Assembly (NCBI GenBank): GCA_021820805.1
Contig: JAKADF010000004.1
Coordinates: 1-21,770, forward strand
Length of the DNA: 21,770 bases
Source of the DNA: Bacillota bacterium
GTDB lineage: Bacteria; Bacillota; Bacilli; Alicyclobacillales; Alicyclobacillaceae
Reading direction: 5' to 3'
Shown: positions 7,150 through 14,504 of the stretch, one piece after another
Numbering within the stretch: position 1 is the first letter of the stretch
Layout: each line of letters begins with the position of its first letter
The notes under the pieces: model-generated
What the model was told of the DNA's origin: nothing
The model's database searches: none
The model's input: the letters and a program-made list of their open reading frames with translations, nothing else
Position numbers and translations under genes: made by a program

Positions 7150-8145
7150 ATGGGAAAATTGCTAATGCGAAAACGGCTCTGGCTCTACTTCTGGATTGCA
7201 GTGTTTCTTGTACTCCCATTTATTGCGCAACAGTTTGGGAGTTTTTACTCGTATACGCTAAATCTCATCGGTATCTACTGCATTGTCTCTGTCTCTCTAA
7301 ACCTACTTACAGGATACGGAGGACAGGTATCCATTGGGCAGGCTTCGTTTGTCGTAATCGGATCGTATATTAGTGCCTATCTTGGAACAAATTTAGGTTT
7401 TCCAATGTGGGTTACATTTCCGGCGGCAGCTATTTTAACTGGCGTAGCCGGATACATTATGGGCCTTCCTGCAGTGAAACTAAGCGGACATTTCCTGGCT
7501 GTTGCCACTCTCGGGTTTGGTATAGCGATTCCGGAGATTGTCCTTAATATGCCAATTGTCGGCGGATCTAATGGAATGGCTGTTCCAAAACCATTTCAGT
7601 CAGATGTTACATTTTATTTCATCATATTTGGGGTTCTTGGGATTGTCCTGCTTCTAGCTGCAAACTTACTTAAAACTCGTATGGGTCGTGCCTTTGTTGC
7701 AATTCGCGAAAGTGAAATTGCCGCGATGTCGATGGGCATTCCCGTTGCGCAGTATAAGGCTCTGCTTTTTGCAATCAGCGCATTTCTCTCGGGTATTGCA
7801 GGAAATCTATACGCTCATTACGTTGCTTTTGTCTCGCCAAACGATTTCACGCTAGATTCATCTTTCTTGTTTTTAGCGATGATTATCATAGGTGGACTCG
7901 CGTCATTACCAGGTTCCCTAATTGGAACATTCTTACTCGTAATTGTTCAGCAAGCGACGAGTAACCTGCAAGGTTATTCTGTCGTTATCACAGGGCTTGT
8001 CATGGCTTTTTGCGTCATGTTCTTACCTGGCGGCATAATCACGCTTTTTAGAAGGAAAAAAGCAGCTAAACCGAACTTTAAGCTTTTGCAGGTGCCAGTA
8101 CAAAATGCCAACCAGGAGGGAACTGCACGTGCTTCTGAAAATTGA
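7150..8145 (+). CDS. livM: Branched-chain amino acid type ABC transporter permease LivM
   Basis: The second permease of the importer, 331 residues, multi-helix. It shows the LivM pattern SLNLLTGYGGQVSIGQASF near residue 50, then the GRAFVAIRESEIAAMSMGI cytoplasmic loop that docks on the ATPases, and SPNDFTLDSSFLFLAMIIIGG. The ATG at 7150 has GAAGGTG about 5 nt upstream. The 3' end overlaps livG by 17 bp, which suggests translational coupling. The C-terminus is a basic, soluble tail (RRKKAAKP...). Confidence 0.93.
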   Translation: MGKLLMRKRLWLYFWIAVFLVLPFIAQQFGSFYSYTLNLIGIYCIVSVSLNLLTGYGGQVSIGQASFVVIGSYISAYLGTNLGFPMWVTFPAAAILTGVAGYIMGLPAVKLSGHFLAVATLGFGIAIPEIVLNMPIVGGSNGMAVPKPFQSDVTFYFIIFGVLGIVLLLAANLLKTRMGRAFVAIRESEIAAMSMGIPVAQYKALLFAISAFLSGIAGNLYAHYVAFVSPNDFTLDSSFLFLAMIIIGGLASLPGSLIGTFLLVIVQQATSNLQGYSVVITGLVMAFCVMFLPGGIITLFRRKKAAKPNFKLLQVPVQNANQEGTARASEN

Positions 8146-8905
8146 CAACTTAACAGTTCGCTTCGGCGGGTTGGTTGCTGTAAACGAACTTAACCTCATC
8201 ATAGAAAATGGAGAAATCTTCTCACTCATAGGACCAAACGGTGCTGGTAAGACAACTGTTCTAAACTGCATCAGCCGATTTTATCGGCCAACATCGGGAG
8301 CGATTCACTTCGGAGATGTAAATATACTCAGTTTGCCTCCGAATAAAGTGCTTGCACTCGGGATTGGCCGGTCGTTTCAAAATATCGAACTGTTTCCAGC
8401 AATGACAGTTATAGACAATTTACTTGTAGGTTTGCACCCGGTTTTAAAGGTAGGTTTGTTTCGAGGAGCGTTCATGACGCCGAAAGGGAGGGCGCTTGAA
8501 AAGGAAGCTTTTAAGAAGGCAGAGCAGGTTTTAGAAATGCTGGACTTACAAGACTACAAGTACGAGAATGTTGCAAGTTTGCCGTACGGTGTTCAAAAAC
8601 GCATAGATATTGGCCGCGCCTTGATTTCACAGCCAAAGCTGTTGTTACTCGATGAACCGGTTGCCGGTATGAATGAAGCAGAAACAAGCGTAATGGGAGA
8701 TCTTATCCGCCGGCTGCGAGATGAACTGAACCTGACCATTTTTATGATTGAACACGATATGTCCTTGGTGATGTCTTTATCCGATCGCGTTGCTGTCATG
8801 GAATTTGGCCGCAAGATTGCGGATGGAGTGCCTGCCGATGTTCAATCGGATCCACATGTTATTGAAGCGTATCTTGGGGGGGACATCGACTTTGTTAAAG
8901 CTTGA
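8129..8905 (+). CDS. livG: ABC transporter ATP-binding protein LivG
   Basis: One of two ATPases powering the importer. Counted from the GTG at 8129 (258 residues): Walker A GPNGAGKTT at 35-43, Q-loop around SFQNIELF (82-89), signature segment SLPYGVQKRIDIGRAL (150-165), Walker B LLLLDEPVAGMN (171-182) and switch His in MIEHD (206-210). The LPYG form in place of LSGGQ is normal for LivG proteins. The start was chosen because AGGAGGG (8114-8120) lies 8 nt upstream; an in-frame ATG at 8105 lies ahead of that site and is less likely. It overlaps livM by 17 bp and livF by 14 bp. Confidence 0.93.
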   Translation: MLLKIDNLTVRFGGLVAVNELNLIIENGEIFSLIGPNGAGKTTVLNCISRFYRPTSGAIHFGDVNILSLPPNKVLALGIGRSFQNIELFPAMTVIDNLLVGLHPVLKVGLFRGAFMTPKGRALEKEAFKKAEQVLEMLDLQDYKYENVASLPYGVQKRIDIGRALISQPKLLLLDEPVAGMNEAETSVMGDLIRRLRDELNLTIFMIEHDMSLVMSLSDRVAVMEFGRKIADGVPADVQSDPHVIEAYLGGDIDFVKA

Positions 8906-9626
8906 TGGAATTGCATGTAATTATGGAGCCATTCAGGCTCTAAAAGGCGTCTCTCTTGAAATCCAAGACGGCAAAATTGTAGCGCTTCTCGGTGTGAATG
9001 GGGCTGGGAAAAGTACCACTCTGCGAGCGATATCTGGGTTAATTCATCCATTCGCAGGTAAGATTCTGTTTGATGGTGAAGACCTGACAAATGCAGATCC
9101 AAGAGCAATCTTGTCGCGCGGCATAGTCCATTGTCCGGAAGGGCGTCAAGTCTTCCCCGAACTCACCGTGAAGGAGAACTTAGATATTGGTCGGTATCTC
9201 CGTCATGATAAAGCAGAACTTAAACGTGATTACGAGAAGGTACTGCACTATTTTCCGAGGCTTAAGGAGCGGCTCGGACAGCCGGCAGGAACCCTGAGCG
9301 GCGGCGAGCAGCAGATGCTTGCCATTGGCCGTGCGCTGATGGCTGGACCAAAGCTGTTACTCCTCGATGAACCTTCTCTTGGCTTGGCACCAGTCGTGAC
9401 GATTGAATTAATGAAAATACTTTTGCAGATTAATGAAGAAAAAACCTCAATTTTATTAGTCGAGCAAAATGCACGTTTAGCACTGCAAATCTCAGATTAT
9501 GCTTACATTTTGGATATGGGCACAGTCCCTTTGCATGGCCCTGCACAAGAATTACGGGAAAACCCGGCTGTGCAGGCATTATATTTAGGTCATGCTACGC
9601 ATGTTTCTGCTGGTGTGGTTGAGTAA
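8892..9626 (+). CDS. livF: ABC transporter ATP-binding protein LivF
   Basis: The second ATPase of the importer. From the TTG at 8892 (244 residues): Walker A GVNGAGKST (34-42), CPEGRQVFPELTV (Q-loop region typical of LivF), signature LSGGEQQMLAIGRAL (135-149), Walker B LLLLDEPSLGLA (155-166) and a C-terminal VPLHGPAQEL. The TTG start puts the first residues exactly where LivF proteins usually begin (LLKLDGIACNYGAIQAL). It is preceded, 9 nt away, by a run of seven G (8876-8882) inside livG that serves as ribosome-binding site. An upstream in-frame ATG (8856) would give a longer, unusual N-terminus. Confidence 0.92.
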   Translation: MLKLDGIACNYGAIQALKGVSLEIQDGKIVALLGVNGAGKSTTLRAISGLIHPFAGKILFDGEDLTNADPRAILSRGIVHCPEGRQVFPELTVKENLDIGRYLRHDKAELKRDYEKVLHYFPRLKERLGQPAGTLSGGEQQMLAIGRALMAGPKLLLLDEPSLGLAPVVTIELMKILLQINEEKTSILLVEQNARLALQISDYAYILDMGTVPLHGPAQELRENPAVQALYLGHATHVSAGVVE

Positions 9627-9687
9627 TCTGGCAGGTTTCACCTTCAGTTGAGGCCTGCAAAGAATGGATTTGTATGCATCTCAAATT

Positions 9688-9707
9688 GTGATATTGTATC
9701 CAAAATC
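9688..9707 (+). promoter_or_regulatory. Candidate GntR operator upstream of the regulator gene
   Basis: GTGATATTGTATCCAAAATC is 19/20 identical to 4684-4703. It sits 48 bp before the GntR start codon, a position fitting autoregulation. A weak promoter candidate overlaps it (TTGTAT 9670-9675 and TATTGT 9692-9697, 16-bp spacer). Confidence 0.55.
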
Positions 9708-9754
9708 CAAAATCGATTTAGATTCATAGACAAATTGTGTGGTGAGCTTCGAAA

Positions 9755-10393
9755 ATGAAACCGATTGCTGTACTGCCAATTCGTGAGCAAGTTGCCGATG
9801 CGTTAAGGAAGGCGATGTTTTACGGAGAACTGAAAATGGGAGAAGAACTGACCCAGGATGAAGTAGCCACAAAACTCGGTGTGTCCAGAATGCCTGTTCG
9901 TGAAGCTTTTCAGATTTTGGAGAGAGATGGCCTTCTAATTTTAAATAATCATCGAAAGGCGGTAGTAAGAGGAATTACGAAAGAAGATGTTCTTGACCAG
10001 TACGATTTGCGAATCATGCTTGAAGGAGAAGCAGCAGCAAGGGCATGTTTAAGAAAAGATACAAGTGACATTGCCATGGCTCATGAACAAGTAGAAAGAG
10101 CAGCGTGCGAGTCTGACCCGACTTCTTTTGTAGAAACGAATGCTATTTTCCATCGAGCGATTTGGGAGGCAGCGGGAAGTCCAAGGCTTGTTCGGTTAAT
10201 TGAACAAGTTTGGAATGGAATTCCTCCCCATTTGCCAGAACTTATTTCATCGCAAATTCAGTATTCCCTTGTTGAGCATCGTCAGATTATGAACGCGATT
10301 TCGAGAGGAAAAAGCGAGGAAGCTCGTCAGTTAATTGGTGGACATATAAGGCGGAGCATGAATCATTTTATGGATAACTTTCACAATCTTTAA
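9755..10393 (+). CDS. GntR-family transcriptional regulator, FadR/FCD type
   Basis: A 212-residue DNA-binding regulator, likely of the whole cluster. The N-terminal winged helix-turn-helix covers about residues 5-72, with the GntR recognition pattern TQDEVATKLGVSRMPVREAFQILERDGL. The C-terminal helical FCD domain (about 76-205) keeps the metal- and ligand-site histidines: His133 (FHRAIWEAA), His175 (EHRQIM) and His197 (GHIRRSM). Asn129 stands where an Asp is common. Such domains bind small carboxylates or acyl-CoAs. The gene sits between the importer and the enzyme genes with its own 128-bp leader, which carries the operator candidate. Its ribosome-binding site is weak, as often for regulators. 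Repressor action is inferred, not shown. Confidence 0.92.
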   Translation: MKPIAVLPIREQVADALRKAMFYGELKMGEELTQDEVATKLGVSRMPVREAFQILERDGLLILNNHRKAVVRGITKEDVLDQYDLRIMLEGEAAARACLRKDTSDIAMAHEQVERAACESDPTSFVETNAIFHRAIWEAAGSPRLVRLIEQVWNGIPPHLPELISSQIQYSLVEHRQIMNAISRGKSEEARQLIGGHIRRSMNHFMDNFHNL

Positions 10394-10423
10394 TTTTAGT
10401 CTTTCACAGGAGGGGGTGTTAAG

Positions 10424-11644
10424 TTGTTTCCGATATCGGAATTTCCACCACTCGCGGATGTTACAGTTGTTGCTCTTGAACAAGCTGTAGCAGCACCATT
10501 CGCTACAAGACAGCTTGCAGATTTGGGCGCCCGTGTGATTAAAGTTGAGCGTCCCATTACAGGGGACTTTGCCAGGCATTACGACAAAACTGTACATGGA
10601 TTGTCGAGCCATTTTGTATGGTTAAACCGTTCTAAAGAATCAATGGCGCTTGATCTCAAGGACGATGCTGGACGAGACATTTTAATGCAGTTATTGAAGA
10701 AGGCAGATGTCTTTATTTACAATCTTGCCCCAGGCGCAGTAGACAGGCTTGGATTTGATTATCCGCGCTTGCACGAAGAATGTCCGGAGCTCATTGTCTG
10801 TGAGATTTCCGGCTATGGGCGCGGCGGCCCGTACTCGGATAAAAAGGCATATGACCTGCTTATCCAGTGTGAGGCTGGTCTCGTTTCTGTAACGGGTACT
10901 GAGGATACTCCATCGAAGGCTGGAATCTCTATCGCTGATATTGCTTCTGGCGTGTATGCGTTTTCCAGTATTTTAACGGCCCTTCTCATGCGGCAAAAAA
11001 CTGGAAAAGGTACGTTTATCGAGGTATCGATGCTTGAAGCACTCGGGGAGTGGATGGGCTATCCGTTATACTTCTCAGAATATGGCGGTACTCCGCCAAA
11101 ACGAACTGGATCATCACATGCAACCATTTATCCATATGGAGCTTTTAAGACGGGGGATGGAGAGTCCGTATTTTTTGGACTGCAAAATGATAGGGAATGG
11201 GCGAAATTCTGTACACTTGTACTAGACAATCCAGAACTTGCAAATGACCCCAAGTACCAAGGAAATGCAAATCGGTTCAAACATGCGTGTGAGATTGACC
11301 TCGCGATTCAAATGGTCTTTTCGCATTTGACTGCAGATGAGCTGATTGCAAAATTGGACCAGGCTCAGATTGCGAATGCAAAGCTAAATTCGCTGCATAA
11401 TTTTGCAAATCACGAGCAGTTGCGTGCACGCGGAAGATGGCGCGAAGTGGAAACGCCAGAAGGAAATATTCTTGCTTTGTTGCCTCCAGGCACGATTGCT
11501 GGATGTGCGGTAACCATGGGCAAGGTTCCTGATATTGGAGAGCAGTCGAATACAATTCTAGCCGAGCTTGGTTTAAATCAGGATGAGATAAAAGACTTAC
11601 AAACTAGAAGAGTTATTTCAGGAGGAGATAAGTATGGACATTAA
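10424..11644 (+). CDS. Class III CoA-transferase (CaiB/BaiF/Frc family)
   Basis: Moves CoA between carboxylic acids through an aspartyl intermediate. 406 residues, usual length. The N-terminal VVALEQAVAAPFATRQLADLGARVIKVE and DLKDDAGRDIL segments are typical. The likely catalytic Asp is Asp172 in GISIADIASGVYA, close to Asp169 of formyl-CoA transferase. The TTG start has a near-perfect AGGAGGGGG 7 nt upstream (10408-10416). It overlaps the MaoC gene by 11 bp. With the next two genes it forms a transferase-hydratase-lyase set known from C5-dicarboxylate pathways. Plausible acceptors are mesaconate, itaconate or citramalate with succinyl-CoA as donor; this is inference from the neighbours. Confidence 0.92.
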   Translation: MFPISEFPPLADVTVVALEQAVAAPFATRQLADLGARVIKVERPITGDFARHYDKTVHGLSSHFVWLNRSKESMALDLKDDAGRDILMQLLKKADVFIYNLAPGAVDRLGFDYPRLHEECPELIVCEISGYGRGGPYSDKKAYDLLIQCEAGLVSVTGTEDTPSKAGISIADIASGVYAFSSILTALLMRQKTGKGTFIEVSMLEALGEWMGYPLYFSEYGGTPPKRTGSSHATIYPYGAFKTGDGESVFFGLQNDREWAKFCTLVLDNPELANDPKYQGNANRFKHACEIDLAIQMVFSHLTADELIAKLDQAQIANAKLNSLHNFANHEQLRARGRWREVETPEGNILALLPPGTIAGCAVTMGKVPDIGEQSNTILAELGLNQDEIKDLQTRRVISGGDKYGH

Positions 11645-12176
11645 GCCAGGATGGTCTGGGCGGTTTTTTGAGGATTTTGAGGTTGGAGATGTATACTCTC
11701 ATCCGCTTGGCAGAACGGTCACCCAAACGGATAATATCTGGTTTACCTTGCTTACACAAAATACAAACCCAATTCATTTTGATTCGGTTTACGCGGCAAA
11801 AACAGAGTTTCAAAAGCCATTAGTTGATTCAACGTTCACTTTGGCCTTGGTTACAGGCCAGTCTGTTACGGACATTTCACAAAACGTTATGGCGAATTTA
11901 GGTTGGGGTGATATTCGCCTTCCAAATCCAGTTTTTGAAGGGGACACCATTTATTCCTACAGCACTGTGCTGGAAAAACGTGTTTCAAAGTCGCGTCCGA
12001 ACGTCGGCATCGTCAAAGTAAAGACTATCGGTTATAACCAGGATAATAAAATTATTATCTCGTTTGAGAGAACCTTCATGGTGTACAAAAAAGAATATGC
12101 GCCAAAGTTACCCGGGAATCGTACACTTAGTGAACTGCCAAAAGAGAGTACTAGTACGACATCGGGGAGACGGTAA
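11634..12176 (+). CDS. MaoC-type hydratase, mesaconyl/itaconyl-CoA hydratase-like
   Basis: A single hot-dog domain protein (180 residues) expected to hydrate or dehydrate an enoyl-CoA. The motif region reads LLTQNTNPIHFD (39-50): the His of the NPxH motif (His48) is kept, while the Asp of the usual GDxNPxH hydratase motif is replaced by Asn43. From memory, this NTN form occurs in the subgroup with mycobacterial Rv2499c, which hydrates itaconyl/methylglutaconyl-type CoA esters, and ANLGW and FEGDTIYSYS also fit it. The ATG has AGGAGGA just upstream inside the CoA-transferase gene, implying coupled translation. Two bases separate it from the lyase gene. Confidence 0.88.
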   Translation: MDIKPGWSGRFFEDFEVGDVYSHPLGRTVTQTDNIWFTLLTQNTNPIHFDSVYAAKTEFQKPLVDSTFTLALVTGQSVTDISQNVMANLGWGDIRLPNPVFEGDTIYSYSTVLEKRVSKSRPNVGIVKVKTIGYNQDNKIIISFERTFMVYKKEYAPKLPGNRTLSELPKESTSTTSGRR

Positions 12177-12178
12177 AT

Positions 12179-13027
12179 ATGTATCGATCATGGCTGTTTG
12201 TACCTGGCAGAAGTGCACAAAAGCTGCAAAAAGCAAAAACCTTAGCTGCTGATTCCTTAATTTTCGACTTGGAGGATGCAGTTTCGCAAAATGAGAAAGG
12301 TGCAGCACGTGAAATTACAGCATCTGAATTAAATGAGGTTCACGGTAAATACCAGTATGTTCGGGTCAATTCCGTTGAAAGTGAATATGTGTTCGATGAC
12401 GTGTCAGCGACCATCGACAGAGAGGGCTTGTCTGGTTACATACTGCCAAAAGCAGAAACAAAAGACGACATTATCAAGTTCGATTATTTGGTTCGAAAAT
12501 TGGCTGCTAGGCGCAGCAGTTCAAAGGAAATTGCAATTGTCCCGCTTATTGAAACAGCTAGGGGCATCATGAATGCACATGAAATCGCAACAGCTTGCAA
12601 GAGTGTGCAAAGGTTAGGATTTGGGGCAATTGACCTTATGTTAGACCTGTTTGCAGGGTCAACAACTGCAGATACAGTCCTTTTTGGACGGCAAATGCTT
12701 GTCCTGGCTTCAACAGCAGCGGGACTTTTACCTCCGATTGATTCCGTTGATATGGAGTTTCGTGAGTTAGATGGATTGAGGCATGAAGCAAAACGAGCAA
12801 AATGTATGGGCTACGGTGGTAAGTTTGTCATTCATCCCAATCAAATTAAAGTTGTAAATGAAATATTTTCGGAGGATGCAGAGCAGGTTAAAAAAGCTGA
12901 ACAAATTGTTGCTGCATACGAAGAGGCTGTGTCCAAGGGACACGGCGTGGTCCAAGTGGATGGAAAAATGGTGGACCTGCCAGTCTATGAAAATGCCAAA
13001 CGGGTTCTAAAGCAAAATGAGTCCTAA
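12179..13027 (+). CDS. CitE/HpcH-type aldolase, citramalyl- or malyl-CoA lyase-like
   Basis: A TIM-barrel lyase of 282 residues that cleaves a 3-hydroxyacyl-CoA into acetyl-CoA or propionyl-CoA and a 2-oxo acid. Visible motifs are SWLFVPG (N-terminal strand), DSLIFDLEDAV (26-35), RVNS with Arg62 (CoA/carboxylate binding), PLIETARGI with metal ligand Glu125, GFGAIDLMLD with Asp152 as second metal ligand, and KFVIHPNQI near the C-terminus. It stands alone, without citrate lyase alpha or gamma subunits, so it is not part of citrate lyase. Placed after a CoA-transferase and a MaoC hydratase, citramalyl-CoA to acetyl-CoA plus pyruvate is the best guess. Malyl-CoA or 3-hydroxy-3-methylglutaryl-CoA-type substrates remain possible. 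Confidence 0.9.
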   Translation: MYRSWLFVPGRSAQKLQKAKTLAADSLIFDLEDAVSQNEKGAAREITASELNEVHGKYQYVRVNSVESEYVFDDVSATIDREGLSGYILPKAETKDDIIKFDYLVRKLAARRSSSKEIAIVPLIETARGIMNAHEIATACKSVQRLGFGAIDLMLDLFAGSTTADTVLFGRQMLVLASTAAGLLPPIDSVDMEFRELDGLRHEAKRAKCMGYGGKFVIHPNQIKVVNEIFSEDAEQVKKAEQIVAAYEEAVSKGHGVVQVDGKMVDLPVYENAKRVLKQNES

Positions 13028-13058
13028 TGTCAATTTAAGCAGATAGGGGATGTATCAC

Positions 13059-14441
13059 GTGGCAAACAGTTTGTCGGGGAAGCTGGCAGAGTATATTCTC
13101 GATACTTCCTATGAAAGACTGCCCGAAGAAGTTGTTCATTTAACCAAAGTAACTTTTTTAGATTGGCTTGGCAGTGCAATTGTCGGCTCTTTGCAGACGC
13201 CAGCGAAAATTGTTAGTGATATTGCCGTTTCTATGCAAGGCGGTGCGAAACAAGCTACCGTTATTGGCTTATCAGACGGGTTTGATTCGTGGCTTTCGGA
13301 TACTCGCACAAAGTCCACTGTTTTGAATGCAACGCTCGCGAATGGGACGAGCTCTCACATGATTGAACTTGACGATGTACATAAAGCATCTATCCTTCAT
13401 GCGGGAACTGTTGTGATTCCTGGTGCTCTCGCTTTGGCGGAACATTTAGGTGTCAGCGGGCAGAAGCTGATTGAAGCAATCGTGGCAGGTTTTGATGTAT
13501 GTATCCGAATTGGTGAATCAATTACCCCGGCTCACTATAGGTATTTTCATACGACAGGCACTGCCGGAACATTCGGCGCAGCTGCAGCTGCTGCAAAACT
13601 GTTAGATTTATCAGCAGACCAAACGATTCACGCACTTGGTACAGCGGGCACACAAGCTGCGGGTCTCTGGGAATTCATTGAAAACGGATCGATGAGCAAG
13701 CACCTTCATTCTGGAAAAGCTGGGTGGAATGGTGTTTTATCAGCGTTGCTCGCTAAAAAAGGGTTTACAGGCGCGGAAACGATTCTTGAAGGAAAACGCG
13801 GTTTCATCCGTTCGATGGCAGAAGAATACGACCTAGATAAAATCATGGACGGCCTTGGTGAAGATTATAAGATTCTCGAAAATTGCTTTAAGATTCACTC
13901 CTCTTGCAGACATACCCATCATGCAATTGATCTTGTGATTCGTTTGATTCAGAACAATCACCTCAAGACAGATGACATTAGCCGCATAGATGTGGGAACA
14001 TACCAAGTTGCACTCGATATTACGGATAATCCCGACCCACGAACCGTCTATGCCGCAAAATTCAGTTTGCAGTTTTGCGCTGCGCTCGCTGCAGCAAGAA
14101 GGCGAGCGGGATTTGCAGATTTTACACAAGAGAGTGTATCAGACCGGGAGATTCGGAATCTGCTTTCTCGGGTTCATGTTTTTGTCGATCCCGTTTGTCA
14201 GGCCAAGTATCCCGAAAAATGGGCCGCACACGTCACGATTCATACGGTGCATGGCGGGTCGTTTACGGCTGAAACAGATTATCCGAAAGGAGACTTTGAA
14301 AACCCTGTTTCACAAGAGGACTTGGTCTCTAAATTCAAAACACTTGTCAGTCCCTATGTTAAGGCTTCTGAAATCGAAACGCTCGTTTCTCGTGCTTTAA
14401 ATCTTGAACAGTTGGAGAATTTATCTCTTTTCTTTGATTGA
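13059..14441 (+). CDS. MmgE/PrpD family protein
   Basis: The family includes 2-methylcitrate dehydratase, cis-aconitate decarboxylase (which makes itaconate) and iminodisuccinate epimerase. 460 residues, usual length. Visible motifs are HMIELDDVH (100-108), FHTTGTAGTFGAA with His164, SKHLHSGKAGWNG with Lys214 and Lys220, and KIHSSCRHTH in the second domain. Candidate active-site His and Lys residues are therefore kept. I start at the GTG at 13059, which has AGGGGA 8 nt upstream; the ATG at 13050 overlaps that site. Beside a CoA-transferase, MaoC hydratase and CitE-type lyase, a tricarboxylate or branched dicarboxylate substrate is likely, but the reaction cannot be fixed from sequence. Confidence 0.9.
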   Translation: MANSLSGKLAEYILDTSYERLPEEVVHLTKVTFLDWLGSAIVGSLQTPAKIVSDIAVSMQGGAKQATVIGLSDGFDSWLSDTRTKSTVLNATLANGTSSHMIELDDVHKASILHAGTVVIPGALALAEHLGVSGQKLIEAIVAGFDVCIRIGESITPAHYRYFHTTGTAGTFGAAAAAAKLLDLSADQTIHALGTAGTQAAGLWEFIENGSMSKHLHSGKAGWNGVLSALLAKKGFTGAETILEGKRGFIRSMAEEYDLDKIMDGLGEDYKILENCFKIHSSCRHTHHAIDLVIRLIQNNHLKTDDISRIDVGTYQVALDITDNPDPRTVYAAKFSLQFCAALAAARRRAGFADFTQESVSDREIRNLLSRVHVFVDPVCQAKYPEKWAAHVTIHTVHGGSFTAETDYPKGDFENPVSQEDLVSKFKTLVSPYVKASEIETLVSRALNLEQLENLSLFFD

Positions 14442-14504
14442 TTTTGGTATATAACTCTTTAGTTTAAATTAAAAAAAGTGATAACGAGATGAGGCTTGGT
14501 TGCT

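Noticed and set aside
9627..9670. Terminator hairpin after livF (GCAGG...CCTGC)
   Set aside because: Only five clean pairs around a long loop and no T tract; not enough to call.
10424..13027. Carnitine (cai) operon
   Set aside because: A CaiB-like transferase and, far downstream, a CaiC-like ligase start are present, but CaiA/CaiD/CaiT-type genes are not seen next to them, and MaoC plus CitE-type genes indicate another pathway.
12179..13027. Citrate lyase beta subunit
   Set aside because: No alpha or gamma (acyl carrier) subunit genes adjoin it; stand-alone CitE-like proteins are acyl-CoA lyases.
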